The translations under genes and the position numbers were made by a program. DNA of 64,000 nt from Pelobates cultripes. Taxonomy: Eukaryota > Chordata > Amphibia > Anura > Pelobatidae. How positions within the stretch are numbered: the stretch's first letter is position 1; each line of letters starts with the position of its first letter. Shown here in pieces: positions 21,084 to 34,259 of this stretch. Below the pieces are notes generated by a model. The model was given only the letters and a program-made list of their open reading frames with translations. It made no database searches and was not told where the DNA came from. Location: the NCBI GenBank assembly GCA_933207985.1, contig OW240912.1:200369932-200433931 (forward strand). The letters run 5' to 3'.

Positions 21084-22189
21084 ACACTTGTGGGGAGAGA
21101 AGAAACAGACAGTAGTAATTGACTGTTGGGTTAGCTATGCATGCTTTTGCAAATCTGCCCCAAGAAGTTGGTCGCCAGTGAATAACTTGTTATGCTTCTG
21201 TCAAAAAATGTTTCTCCACATATGCAAATGTTCTCATCCACCTAAGCATTTGGTTCCTTTAGTAATTCAGCTATGTGGCGGTGGTTAATGGTTTTCAATC
21301 AGCTCTGCTAGTGTAGCTAGCAACAAACAACTTTAGCTGAATGGTACATGGTGACATTGGCTTCCTTGGACTCGGTTCCAGACTGCCAAATGTCAATTCT
21401 GTGCAAATATTATATCAATCGTCAGTGCGCTGTGAGCGTTAGCAACTGATGTAATGATCTCCCTTGGATGGAGTGCACCTGCAAGGGGAAGTTTCCTCTT
21501 CCTCCGTCTGTGCGCTCAATCTGCTTCCCTCCATTAACAAAATATACAAAAAAATAATTAACTAAATGAAGGCGCTAAAATCAGATAAACCACCTAATAA
21601 AAATAATATATAACTACCGTGTAAACTCAAACACTACACTACTTAAACCCCGTCCTCCTTTTTAAAAAAATGTTTTCTCTCTCCCCTCCTTTTCCTTTAT
21701 CTCTTCCCTCTTTTCCATCTACTTTCTATCCCTTACCACTCCATCTCCACACCTCCCTTCCAAAAGATAACCACCTGATTTCCTTACCCAAAGGCCCTCT
21801 TAAAAACACGATTACATAAACACTCTGTACTCAATCGGACATCATCAGTTCGAACACAATTGTTCACTATCACACCAACCATCACGGCCCTGAAGAGGCC
21901 CCTAGCGCTGGGAGACCCAAGGCACACAGCCAAACTTCCAAAACTTAAGGCCCAGACCAAATTCTCGCTAATTATGGCTCAACTCAGATATAATGTTCCG
22001 TTTCATAAATTGTTTACTGTACAAGACATTCAAACTAACTGTGAGAAAATTGTTAAACAGTCTAGTGATCTAGCACGCTCTAATTTTCCCTTTTCTGTTT
22101 ACCAACCTAAAAAAAAAAAATAATCAAATAAAGATTGTCAAATATTTTTTTTATAAAAGAAATATAAAAAGGGCTGCACATTACACTGT
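21084..22189. other. unassigned non-coding stretch
   Basis: There is no gene here that I can support. About 21640-22135 is pyrimidine-rich and ends in an A run followed by TAATCAAATAAAG, which looks like the 3' end of an old retroposed sequence, but I do not recognise the family. Confidence 0.35.
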
Positions 22190-22800
22190 GTAAAAAGCTC
22201 AACACACAAACAATTATTCTCAAATGTTTGCATACCCTTGGAGAATTGGTTATATATGTACCATTCTTAAAGAAAACATGAGTGAGCAGGCAAAACACAT
22301 TTATTGTATTTCTTATGGGATTCATTTTCAACGGTAGATTATAACAGAATTGCACAATCATAAAACAAAACATGGCAACAAAGAAAAAAAATTAAATGAC
22401 CTCTATTCAAAAGTCTGCATACCCTTAGTTCTCAATACTGTGTATCTCCCCCTTTAGCATCAATGACAGCATGCAGTCTTTTGTAATAGTTGTCTATGAG
22501 GCCCTTAATTCTTGCAGGTGGTATAGCTGTCCATTCTTCTTGGCAAAATGCCTCCTGGTCATGCAAAGTCTTTGGTCATCTTGCATGAACCGCACGTTTG
22601 AGATCTCCCCAGAGTAAGGTAAGGAGACTGTGATGGCCACTCCAGAACCTTCACCTTTTTCTGCTGTAACCACTGGAGTGTCAACTTGGCCTTGTGTTTA
22701 GGGTTATTGTCATGCTGGAAAGTCCCATGTGCAGTCTTCCATTAGTTCCAGGACAGTGGGTTGTAGGCAGGGGGCCATGTTCTCTCTGTAGCTGCATAGT
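22190..22800 (-). mobile_element. Tc1/mariner relic with transposase C-terminus
   Basis: Read on the minus strand, 22420-22760 encodes pieces of the C-terminal part of a Tc1-type transposase: a [23 protein letters not shown] stretch, then FCQEEW..IPPARIKGLIDNYYKRL and HAVIDAKGGDTQY, broken by stops and indels. A decayed terminal repeat with TGTTTGCATACCCTTGG is near 22215-22235. A related terminus is at 35110-35217. The transposase is dead. Confidence 0.78.
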
Positions 22801-24263
22801 TTGCATGCGCAGAAGAAAAAAGATTAATGCAAGATGTTGTCAAGAGAAAAGTGATAAGACAAAGCGATGAAAGCAACACTTGCTATTATATTGCTAATAG
22901 ATTTCAAAGTCAATTTCCAAAAATGCAAAGAAAATTGCATTATGGCTTAATGAAAACATTCGTGCCACAGAAGCAACAGACAGACAGGATTTTTAATTAA
23001 AGAAAAGGTTACCTGTGCTCTCTCCTAAATCCCTATGTAAATTTAAAAAAAAATGTATTGCATTACTGCCTTCTGGATTGTAATAGCCACTATATATAAA
23101 AAGTTTTATAAAACAGTGATATTTTCCATATTGTCAGTTACACTTGCTGTTGATTAAAAAATCAGGAATTATAACAGCATATTATTTTGTAGTCTGGAAT
23201 TTCTAAGCAAAGGTTGCGGAGCAGCCTTGACGCCCAGCGAGTTATAAAGACAGATAAACATACTTCCATTCCAAGGAATTGATGTCTTTTTTTTTTTATA
23301 TTGCTTTTTAAAACATTAATTGCAGTACAATGCAGTACACTGCAACATATCTTTTCTATTATATATGCTAACTAGCTTATATTTTTACATAAACAGAGAG
23401 TTGAAAATTATACCACCACCCCCTCCCCCCCCCCAGAAAATCTGTTAAAATGCTGCGTAGTTCTAACTTAAGCCATTTTTGTCTTAGCTTAATACAATAA
23501 CAATTACTGCGTAAACAAATTCAAGGCCATACTCCGTAGTTCTAACTTACGCCATTTTGTCCCAGACTAAATGCAATAAAATATTCAAAGCCATAATTAC
23601 AACATAATTATTGAAAGGTTTTATTTAAAAGAAAAGTTAAATACATTTACAGATTTAAATGTGACCAAAAGATACTAAATTATGTGTTAAGCCATGTTGG
23701 CCCAATTCATTAGAATAGCATAAGTATTCTATTATTTAAAGTGTACAATTCCTTCACATAATGACTTTGCTTACTCAGGTACAGACTTTAGTCTATTGCA
23801 ATGGCAGAAGGATTAAAGTCTACCCATTTTTAAAGGGAAAGCTTACTTAAATCAGTGGTACTATCCCACTGTACCTGCAGTGACTACAATCAGATTAAAC
23901 ACATGTAATCTAAATGGATTTCTCTTGCATAAAATAAAATTAACTATCAATGTTGTTTAAATATAAATATATCAATGTTGTTTATGAATAAACATATAGA
24001 CTAGGCATTAAATAGCTTTTACATACTGTACCAGGCTGCATTCAGCAGCCTGCTGTCTCAGAGCCAGGAACTTCTTTTTTTTATTAAAAAAAAAAAGTTT
24101 AAAATTCTAGAGAAAAGCCCACAGTGATGGGTATACCACAACCACACACGATGGGTAAAATAATTGCTTTTATAAAAGCTATATGGTGCCGAAAATATGT
24201 ATAGAAATACAGATTAAGGAACAGCACACAAATAAAAATACAGTTTTACATTTTATAAGGCTA
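22800..24263. other. AT-rich non-coding stretch
   Basis: No gene seen. Two short similar segments near 23445-23490 and 23530-23575 (GTAGTTCTAACTTA.GCCATTTT) form a diverged local duplication; a comparable motif is at about 33640-33660 (CTTTAAGACGCCATCTTGTC), suggesting an old interspersed repeat. Confidence 0.4.
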
Positions 24264-24268
24264 CTTAG

Positions 24269-25319
24269 TGTAGCGGAGAGCTAGTATTTCATAGCCTACC
24301 TCCACTTGTAGATCCCAGTGAGGCTCAGGAACAAGTAATTATAAATCCATAGGCAAGGTATCCAGCAGGTAAAACAATGCAGTAGTATCCCAACAGCACT
24401 CCCAATAACTGGACGACACACAGTATCAGGAGCAGAACTAAAGATTTATTCAGACAGTGGTCTTATAAAGCATGCTCCCATGCAAGGGAGGGATTTCCAT
24501 TCATTAATACAATAGCCAATCCTGTTCCGGTAACCTCCCACACATCCCCTCCCCTCAGCCTGCATCATAATCCCCTTATCCAGGACACCAATTACCCCGT
24601 TTCTGGATGTACCCCTAAACCTAGGGGTACCACTTTAAATTATACATCCCCTGCTAGCCCTGATCTGGGTGAACAACATATCCAAAAATCACCCAGATCA
24701 GACCAGGGGTTCGGGAAATTCATGGAGGGAATAAAATGACCGACCGCGCTGGAAGGAATAGCCGAATTGGGCTCCATGCGATGGGGCCCTGCTGTCGGTC
24801 CTGGAACAAGGGAATAAATCACACGAAAGCCTCTAGTTACAGAGACTGGGGAGGGTTCGACTGAATCCCCTCGTTTGGTTGTTTCTATCTACCGAACGAG
24901 GGGCCGTTCGGTAGTTTGGAACCGAACGGACCGGGCTTGTGTTGGTCTCAGCGGTGTTCGCCTAGTCGAGTGTCCGATTTGAGTTCCAGACACTCGACGG
25001 CAAAACACCGCTGTTCGGGAGTTTTAAAATGGCCCCCGCCACGTGTTCGTTTCCCGAATGGCGGCCACCCCCGAGAACAAAGGACTGCTACTCAGCTTGT
25101 CAATTACCCGTTCGCAACAATGTTGCAACGGGTAATTGAAGGCACACTTCACACAGGGGAGGTCTGACTGTTCGGTAGTTTCATTCGAACAAACTAAGGG
25201 AATGAAACTACCGAACAATCAGACGAACACAATACATTTAACACATATAACTTTGCCATTTACACGAATGCAGTCAAAACCAATACAATTCCCAGGACAG
25301 CCCAGTGCCATCCGCTACA
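24269..25319 (-). mobile_element. solo LTR, 1051 bp, related to the Gmr1-like LTRs
   Basis: Runs from TGTAGCGG to CCGCTACA with exact 5-bp target duplications CTTAG (24264-24268 and 25320-25324). The right half shares ordered blocks with the LTR at 56583-57069 (AGCGGTGTTCGC, AGTTCCA..CGCTCGACG-like, AAACACCGCTG, then GTTGCAACGGGTAATT-type sequence). By that match it lies in the same minus-strand orientation. It is the footprint of LTR-LTR recombination. Confidence 0.85.
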
Positions 25320-25324
25320 CTTAG

Positions 25325-27371
25325 GATCACCCATCTCAATTCATATATGGCTAATTTTAATTATATGTAGTAAGAGCATTGTGAAGATATATATGAAATT
25401 AATCTCATATTGCAAAACCTGCAATATTCTAAACAGACAATAACATTTTGAAGAAAAATAAATAAAAATGCAGTGTCGAAGTGATAATGCTCTGATATAT
25501 AAAATAAGATTGCATATCAAATATCTGCTATATGAAAAGTATAATTAAAGTGACGTTACTGTCCAAAGCCTCCTCACATCTATTTTATAGAATCTATACT
25601 TTTCTGTAGTCGCCTCCAAAGGGGCCTCTGAAACTGGGGGGCTGATTCCAGACTTAAAAAAATAATATAAAATAAAATATGATAATAATAGAAAAGGTAT
25701 TGTGGGAACACCCAGAACATGCATTTTTGTATATAATCTGATGATAAATTCCTCAAAGACATATAACAGATATTTAATTAAAAATGCAGGTATCTTTAAA
25801 GGTAAATCCAATGTTAAAAGTAAAGAATTTTTATTTTTAACCCCAATATAAACAGCTTTGTTAAACAGATTCAAGTACAAGTACTTATGGCATGAACTTT
25901 ATAGAATACGTTTACAACAGGGAGGTTTAGTATAAATGCAAATGGTTTTTTTTTTGCATTGATTATTGCCCAAGAAATCTCTGAACATATTCAGAATTTT
26001 TGAGAGCAGCAGAACTTTATTTATCTAACAAGTAAAGACAGCAAATTGCAATGGACACCATTACAATATTGCTTTGCCAATTGAGGTCAGAGCTTTAAAG
26101 AATAAATAAATAAATATTCTATTGTTCGCTAGACCATTGGCTTTTAATGAACAGTTGTCACAATACTTGTAAAATAGTTTGTTATACTGTACATTATAGC
26201 TGTGTGAAAATAATATACAAGGTAAAAATGCTATTTCACTGTTTCATAGACTTACCCAGTATTAAAGGACGACATGTTTCTTGCAAAGTCATCGGGACTT
26301 TGAGGGAGGCTCTAACTACGTTTAATTAATTTACTAAGTGGGGGGGAAAGGGTGTTTTTTTGCAAGTGAATTTTCAGTGCAAGGTAATTTTGTGTTCACA
26401 GACTATTCGGTTTTACAAAGCTGTTCTTTATCTCAGATTATGAACGGCCTTGTAATTCCTATGCACACGAAAGGTTGGCTTTTAAATGTTATTGTTTTAA
26501 CTTTTATATTTCATAGTTAATACAGAGAATAAAGTCATTTGCAGAAAGTATATTATTTGTAAAAGATTTCATTTATCTATCTGGGTCCACTGTTCACTGA
26601 TCTCTCAATTTTCTGTCTGGTGTTCAAAAAGATTTTCTTACGATACGTTGTGAGTTTATAGCCACAACTGCAATTGAAAGCCTGGCATTGTAATACGTGT
26701 ACGGACATGCTTATAACAAAACTTGGTCCCTCTCCTCACATAGTTGGTCATTAACAGGCACTTTGATGCAATTTGTCTACCAACGCTATTCTGCTAAAGT
26801 GGTCACTGGATCACAAAAACATACCGTATCTCTCAGTCATGATGCAGAGTTTATGCTTGCAAGGATAACCACACCTAATCCACCTGGTTGTCCACATTAA
26901 TACTCCTATCATTTAGAGTCGTTAATTATATAATAACCATTGAATGTAATAAGTTGGTTGTTCTTCCTGTAAAGGAAAGAGAGACTTGCCCTCAAAGCCT
27001 CTTCATGGCAAGGACAAGTTCATATAGATAGAGGTAGTGTACTTCTAACTCCTGAAGAGGAATATTGGTGGCTCAATATGGAAAATACTGTAGTTCATGT
27101 GTTTAGTAATCGTAAGCATTTGCTTATTGCCACATTACTGGTGTACTGTTTATTGAAATATTAATATGGTTATAAATATGTGTTCATGCATGTACTAGGT
27201 TTACTTGGTTATACCCTGTGTAAAGTGCGACCTCTGATACCACGTTTGCTAGTCTCACTTCCTTAGTATGCATTTGGTAATCCCAGGACCATCCACTCAG
27301 ATGGTGGTCCTGCAGTTACTGCAATGGAAACCCAAAACTGGGCAACCACATTTGGGTTACTTTGGGAATTG
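25325..27371. other. AT-rich non-coding stretch
   Basis: No recognisable gene. About 26690-27140 on the plus strand has fewer stops than its surroundings in one frame (for example 26697-26900), but I cannot match it to any protein family. Confidence 0.4.
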
Positions 27372-27639
27372 AGTGTGCCCAGGGCCGGCGCTTCCTATAA
27401 GGCGAACTAGGCAGCCGCCTAGGGCGCCATATAGGAGGGGGCGCCCTGCGCCCCCATCGCCGGCCCTTTAAATTCTGCAGCCACCTGAGCGCTCTATAGA
27501 GAGCGCTCAGGCGGCTGCCGCAGTGCCTCACCTCCCCTGCCCCTCAGTGTGCACTTCCTGTCATTCCGGCCGGGTCGCGGACCCGAAAGGAGCTCGGCCA
27601 CGCTACAGCAGGGCAGGGGAGGTGAGGAGAAGCTGCTGG

Positions 27640-28500
27640 GAGGGGGGGAGATGATGATGATGGGGAAGTGGGAGGAGACTAAAGAGATGATGATGGGGGG
27701 GAGATGGGAGGGGAATGATGATGGGGGAGATGGGAGGGAGATGATGATACTGGGGAGATGGGAAGGGAGATGATGATAAGGGGAGATGGGAGGAGATGAT
27801 TGATGGGAGGGAGAATTATTTGATAGGAAGAGGGGGAGATATGATGGGGAGATGGGAGGAGAGGAATAATGGGGGAGATGTGTGTGATTTGATGGGAGGG
27901 AGGGTGATGATGGGGGGTGATGATGATGGGGAGATGATTTGATGGGAGGTGATGATGATGGGAAAGATGGGGGTGGTGGGGGAGATGATTTGATGGGGAG
28001 GGAGGTGATGATGAAGTAGGGGGTAGATGATGGGGAGATGATGGGAGGAGGAGATGATTGATGGGAGGGAGATGATTGGGGAGAAGATTGAGTGGGAGGG
28101 GAGAAGAGAAGATTATGGGGGGAGAAGAAGAGAAGATTACGGGGGAGAAGAAGCGATTACAGGGGGGAGGGGAGAAGATTACGGGGGGAGGGGAGAAGAA
28201 GACAAGATTACAGGGGGGAGAAGAAGCGGAGAACACAGGGAGGGGGGGAATAAGAGGAAAACACGGGGGAGAAGAAGAGGAGAACACGAGGGGTGGGAGA
28301 TGAGAAAGTAGGGGAGGGAGAGACCACTAAAGGAGGGAGGGGGCAGTGGAGAGACCGCTAAGGGAGGGGGGTGGAGGATAGACCACTGGGGGAGGGTGGG
28401 GGGAGAGGAGAGACCACTAATGGAAAGTCGGGGAGAAAAGGAGACCACTAAGGGAGGTGGGGGGGAGAGGAGAGACCACTAAGGGGCAGGGGAGATCTCT
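27640..28500 (+). repeat. purine-rich minisatellite
   Basis: The first part uses units like GGGGAGATGGGAGGAGATGATGAT; the later part uses GGGGGGAGAAGAAGAGAAGATTAC and GGGAGAGGAGAGACCACTAA. It is almost all G/A/T on the plus strand. Compared with the GAACAAAA units at 3600-5195, the two family members have different purine repeats at the same place. Confidence 0.9.
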
Positions 28501-28544
28501 AAGAAATGGAAGGGAGAGCTCTATAGGACAGGGAGCTCTTTCAC

Positions 28545-29035
28545 ACCACACACACACACTATGCATCCCTATACACACAGAAACACAACATGCTTCCCTT
28601 ACAGAGAAACACACAATGCAACCCTTACACATAAAGACAATGCATCCGTTGCACATATACACAGAACACACACAATGCATCCCTTGCACACACATGCAAA
28701 CACACACTGTTTCTCTTACACACACACACAGAAACACAATACATCTCTTACACACGCTCAACACACCCCTTACAGACACACACACTGCATCCCTTACATA
28801 CACAGAAACACACTTTGCATCCCTTATGCATACAAACACAGATTCACACAATGCATCCCTTACACACAACAAGAAACACATAATACATCCCTTATACACA
28901 AACACTCACTGCTTTCTATCCCTTACACAAACAACACTGCATCACCTACACAAACTGGTATCCCTATACACTACATTCCGTAAGCACACACATTAGATCC
29001 TCTACAGTAACACATAACACATAACACATCCCTTA
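28545..29035. repeat. ACACA-type minisatellite
   Basis: Degenerate units containing CACACAATGCATCCCTTACA and CAGAAACACA, matching the tract at 5225-5690. Non-coding. Confidence 0.88.
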
Positions 29036-29563
29036 CACACTCTACTCCCTGTGAGTTCATGGGTGGAACATGTAGGTGGCCTTATGGGTGGGCTTTATAG
29101 GCATACTCACCGTCAGGCCCTGGGGCCCAGACCTTGAGCTATGTAAGAGGCCCCCAAAAATGGAGCTGCTTCCCGTTCTCCCAGAACATTGGGTACACAG
29201 CGACCACAGTTGCAAACAGCCTCCAGAATCCTGTTCTACACCAGACCGAGCAGAGCCAGACTGCCAAGAGCCCACTCCACCATCCTCATCTGGTGCTTAA
29301 GTAGGCAATCTAGTGCCCAATGGTGACACTAATCTCTAGTGACCTCCATATTAAATGGACACTGCCGTCCCCAGAACCACACAGCTTAATAAAGTTGTTC
29401 TGGTGTATAGATTTGTCCCTACCGAAGCTTTTAATGTAAACACACTGTACATACTAGCATTAGTTCATATAGGGTAGAGCATGAAAATTTAGTATTTCAC
29501 GAAGCGGCAAATCTTTCTTTTGCCTAGGGCGGCAAAAATCCTTGCACCGGCCCTGAGTGTGCC

Positions 29564-30310
29564 CAACCACCCCCAAAGTAGTGGGGTTGTGGTATGGGAA
29601 AAATGCTGAGGTTAAATGACAATTAACCAAGTTACTAGTAGCTTGCCACGACACAGTGGTATCTACTTGTTCCTATGCTACAGATAAGCGTTAACAACAT
29701 ACCTAATAATACAAATGGTGAGACACCATATGGAATGTTATATGGTGTACCTTGTAACACATTTTTTGCTGACAAATCACATTTCTGCACCAGGGAGAGA
29801 TTAGAACAATTGGTTCTATTAGAGTTCTATTAGAGAAGTTTAGGGATTTTTATTCCAGCCCACCACACGATGAACCACCACCTACTTCCTACTGTTGGCC
29901 AGTTTGTCCTGGAGACGGTAACTCTAAGAACTTTTATTACAGAGAACAATCAGAACCAACAGAGAAAAGTAAGTTTTGATTTTTTAAAACCTGTTAAATA
30001 CTTCCAGAATGTTCACAAAACCACTGACTGACACAATGGATGCTGTTAAAGAAGGGAAAACAAACAAACAGAAGATGACCGAAATGCCACCAGAATCACA
30101 GCCACATAACAGACTGAATCATGATCTGACATCTGAACCTGCAAATGTGAAGAAGGATGATCAAACAGACGTGATACATTTACAGTTAACATGGAATATA
30201 TGAAAAATGAATCATCAACATCATTATCAGAAAGACTCTGGAGAAAACAGACTGAACCTGAATTATTTTAAACAGTAAGAAAAAAATGCAAAGATGGAAG
30301 CAAAAGGATG
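29564..30310. other. non-coding flank of the hAT composite
   Basis: This is AT-rich sequence continuous with 27300-27379 before the hAT insertion. A 64-codon ORF at 30009-30203 has no features that I recognise. Confidence 0.4.
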
Positions 30311-30545
30311 CTAGAAAATTGGTTATGGTATCTCCTTCTTACAATCCTACTCTTAATCCAATTCTAACCCTACTCCTAACCCAACCCTAATGCTACTCCT
30401 AATCCTACCCTAACGCTACTCCTAACCCTACTCCTAACACAACCCTAACCCTACTCCTAACCCTAACACTACTCCAAACCCAACCCTGACCCTACTCCTA
30501 ACCCAACCCTAACCTTACTCCTAACCCTACCCCTACCCCTAAACC
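30311..30545. repeat. degenerate telomere-like array
   Basis: About 230 bases of CCCTAA-type units alternating as CCTACTCCTAACCC, CCAACCCTAA and similar variants. It is interstitial and degenerate, bordered on the right by the CCGAA minisatellite, so it is more likely part of a MITE than a true chromosome-end remnant. Confidence 0.85.
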
Positions 30546-30554
30546 AACACTTAC

Positions 30555-30752
30555 CTGAAGTCCCGAAGTGCAGGAGCTCCGAAGTCCTGAATTTCGGAAG
30601 TGCCGAACCGAAGTGCAGAATTGCCGAATTTCGGATGTGCCGAACCGAACCAAATTGCTGAAGTGCTGAATTGCCGAAGTCCCGAATTGCCGAAGTGCCG
30701 AATTTCGGAATGCCGAACCAAATTTTTTGCCCATGCACATCCCTAATATTAT
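30555..30752. repeat. CCGAA/TTCGG minisatellite at a MITE end
   Basis: Overlapping GAAGTGCCGAATT and TTTCGGAATGCCGAACC units are followed by TTTTTTGCCCATGCACATCCCTA. The reverse complement (TAGGGATGTGCATGGGC) looks like a DNA-transposon terminus. I did not identify the opposite terminus. Confidence 0.75.
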
Positions 30753-33700
30753 GTACATACCTGCAAAGCAAGGAAACATAAACACAGAGCCATTGATACA
30801 ACAAAGCATCTGTAATGGTTCTATTGCAGATGTGATCTACCGATGCACTCCTTGCTCTTTTGCTATAACTATACCAATCAAATGTTAAATGGCTCTCTAG
30901 AAACATAGGCAAAGGATTCTTGCTATATTCTGGACTTCCAGGAACATAGTTTGAATGGACAGAAAAAATTACAATTACTGAGCAATAATGCTATTTTGTA
31001 TCCTGTATCAGAAATGTGTCGGTCACAGATATTTAATATAATACAGATACTATAATTAAAGGTATAACAAAAAAACACATAATGTGTAAATAGCAAAGGT
31101 GGATAGACTTTGTGAGCATCTAAAATGTAATTTTAAATATTGCTAAAATGCCATATGCAGCTGAAGTCTGCCCTACAAACAATATCTGTTAGACATAAAG
31201 TATAAGAGCGTTCCTATGGTAATTGAATTGGTGTTGACTGAGATCATCTAGTTGTCAGCTGATTATCCAGATGAATGTACATTAATGCCTGTGTCTTGCA
31301 GCAAAAGGAAATAGCTAAACAATGCAGATTCCTTTATCTCTACTGGACATTTACTTGTAGATTAAATCCAAGCAGTGGCCAGATTATGTGATTTTAACAA
31401 TGTATCTTTACATAATTGAATCATGATAGTTAAAGATCATATGATTACAATAACAACTGCAATAATGAATAATGTTTTAACCTTAGAAGAAAATGTAAAA
31501 TGTTTTTATTAAATCAGAAACTACTCGATATTTGTTTAAATTTGCAGAGTGGTATAATTAATATAATCTGATTAATATAAGTGAAGTACTTCAACAGTTA
31601 ACATTTACTGAAAGACAGGCAGAAACTTTACTTCACTTATAACAAACCTTTATTTATAATGATAAACATGTTCAAACTGCCAGAGCTAAGGTCAGTCAAT
31701 GGAAGGTAAAACAGTATTACAGATTAACCCTTCCAGGTGATATACATGATGAATTTGGAAATTGATAATTTAGGTCATCTGTTGCAAACAGGTGAAAAGA
31801 TGTCAAATATATAAATTCAACATCCATACCATTGTATGTATATATGTGATCAAATATTTTATTTATCTGTTTTCCTAATACCAAGAAAATGTTATTTGGT
31901 TTGTGATGGTTAAAAGGTACATATACCTTGTGTTAATGATCCTGCCACATCTATTGATCGTTTAATCAATACATCATACATATGATTATTAATTCATATT
32001 CTGATGGTAACATACCCCCACTTCAACCAGTTATAGTTACAACAGATTCTGATATCTACTATTATTAAAAAAAAAAAAAGGTGTGAAAACCACATATACA
32101 AAAGTAGAGTTAAAATATAGATTCCTTCAATATTGTATCTCACTTTTAAGAAATAATTTTAAAAAATCAAATCACCTTAAGCTCCACCTAACAGCCACTG
32201 GAAAATATAGTTAAACAAATAAGATTCACATTGTTAAGCATCCAATCTCATGAAGTGACTTTCCACAATGGCTGTAAGGTTTTGGTAAAAATGTTTTTAA
32301 GACAATTTTTGTGTGTTTCTGGTATTTTAAGCCACTAATAACTGTAATTATTATATTTACTAATTATAACTTAGGGAATAAGGTTGTCTTCTCCCTAACA
32401 GGACAAAGAAAGACGAATAATGTCATGTTTCCAATTATCAACTATTCTAAAAAGATTGAGAGATTTTGAATAAAAAAGAGAATGTAATTTTACATACCAT
32501 TGTGAACAAAGGCGGTAAATACTTTGCTGCTTCAAAATATCCTTATATATCTAAATTATATACAAGGGTGTTTATCTCTAAAAGAAAACACTAGAAAGAT
32601 TAACTATGTTACTATTTCATCTATCATTATTATACAAAGTATAACAAATGTAAAGATTTTTCCACAGATTTTACCTGTTAACATTTTTAGCACAACAGCA
32701 CCTGATGTCGTTATATATGTCTATCAATGAGAAAAAGAGGCGTTCTTGAGATACCCCTTCGATTGCTGTATCAACATAACATTTACTATAATGGGATCCA
32801 TGTCACCCAAGACAAATGTCTTGGAAATGCTATCAATTAATTTATTCTGTAAAAGAATATCAGAAGGTATCCAATTTATACACATCATAAACTGTGGAGA
32901 AATGTTTCATGGAAAAAAAACAAGCAAAGACAAATGTCATGTCTACAACCAATAACAACACCATCACCACGGTGAATAGAATATCTGCTACCAATTCTAG
33001 CCAAATACTTGGATAGCTGGACACTACAACCTATACTCTACAACAAATACCCGGGTATTCTACAAACACAACCTCCAGCAATGTATGGAATGTAAACTTC
33101 TACAGGACTTTAAAGACTTTGGATTACAAATACCGTTACACTTTGGATTACAATTACTATCAGAATCCATCCAAGAATATCTTACTCTGGAACTTAATGT
33201 TCTTTTAAATTCTTTCCCAGACAAAAGCTTTGCTCATTTTTAACCATCCATCTTTTACATACAAAGATCATGCTAATGATGGTTTACCATTACAACAATG
33301 ATCAAAGACACTGGGAGCATAAAAACTTTGATTTACTAATTTAAAGAAAAAATGCTCTACAATGCCCACAGTTTAATGGAGAGGGTGTTATGGGCAAATG
33401 CAAATATTACAAGTTTTAGAATTAAATATTGTAGTTCTTTAACTGTGTATGTTGTCTATAAGAGACATTGCAAACTGACAAGGTGTCAGAAATGGAACAT
33501 ATTGTTTTTCATACGTGTTTCTTTAAGCAATAACCTCCAACCTACTTTCAGTGCATAATATGTTTACACCAATTTGTCTTAGCTGAATACAAAAACAAGA
33601 AATGCAATAACATCTTTAAGGCTATGCTACGTCATCAGACTTTAAGACGCCATCTTGTCCTAAGTCAGGGAATTTCCCATGACGTGTGCACCCCTACGTT

Positions 33701-34259
33701 TTAGTATAAACAATAGATAAGATGTTCAGACTTTAGGAAGCCATTTTATCCCAAGTCAGGGATTACGTTTTATTTATGGCCTTGTATCTTTGCCAAGTTA
33801 AGGGAGGTCCTAAAATGAATATCTAAGATATAAATATGTGTACCTTTTAAATGTTAAGGGACAGAGGAGAGATTTGGAGACAGAGACACTGTCGCTCCAT
33901 ATTACAATGATTGAGAGATGTTGACATGTTCAAGTGGATATCTTATTCTATTATTGATATTGGAAGCATATAGTTTAATCTTTTAAACTCTGCTATAAAT
34001 TATTGTAATGGATCTTATATGTCTATATTTATATTTTTATATAATACATATCTAAAAAGACAAAACTTTATTGCTTCCAAGACAATCCTTATTTTAAATT
34101 GTATTCTCAATTATTTATATATTTTGAATAGAGGATCTCGTACTGACTATATAAAATTATGGCTAAGATATCTGTATGGTTAGCCCTGCTAAGCTTTAAG
34201 ACGTTATAGTGGTAAAAAGGGGAGTCAGCTGCGGTTACAGGTGAGAGAAAGACTTCGTA
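30753..34259. other. 3.5-kb AT-rich intergenic stretch
   Basis: There is no gene, RNA gene or well-bounded repeat here that I can support. A block near 31205-31262 (ATTGAATTGGTGTTGACTGA) recurs at 34572-34615 and belongs to the T2-type MITE family. A repeat with ACTTTAAGACGCCATCTTG and a near-copy 80 bases later occurs at 33640-33780. Confidence 0.5.

Larger units (their letters stand above)
27380..29555. mobile_element. hAT-like composite element with minisatellites, copy 2 (complete)
   Basis: Begins CAGGGCCGGCG and ends GCACCGGCCCTG, with exact 8-bp target duplications AGTGTGCC at 27372-27379 and 29556-29563. It is 2176 bp. Inside, in order: a GC-rich part with a hairpin (27477-27518, 19-base arms around a 4-base loop, one mismatch); a purine-rich GATGATGGGGGAGATGGGAG minisatellite; a short link with CTCTATAGGACAGGG; an ACACA minisatellite; a GTCAGGCCCTGGGGCCC block; and a T2-like segment. 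No transposase is present. The copy at 3200-6184 has the same layout. Confidence 0.9.

Noticed and set aside
26697..27140. Possible remnant of a viral or retroelement gene on the plus strand
   Set aside because: Some stretches are open, but I could not recognise any family motif and the frame has stops. A protein-profile search would be needed to say more.
27679..28287. 202-codon minus-strand ORF rich in Pro, Ser, His and Ile
   Set aside because: Translation of the GAT/GGG purine minisatellite, not a gene.
30311..30545. True ancestral telomere fusion site
   Set aside because: Repeats are degenerate, lack head-to-head orientation and are attached to a MITE-like terminus.
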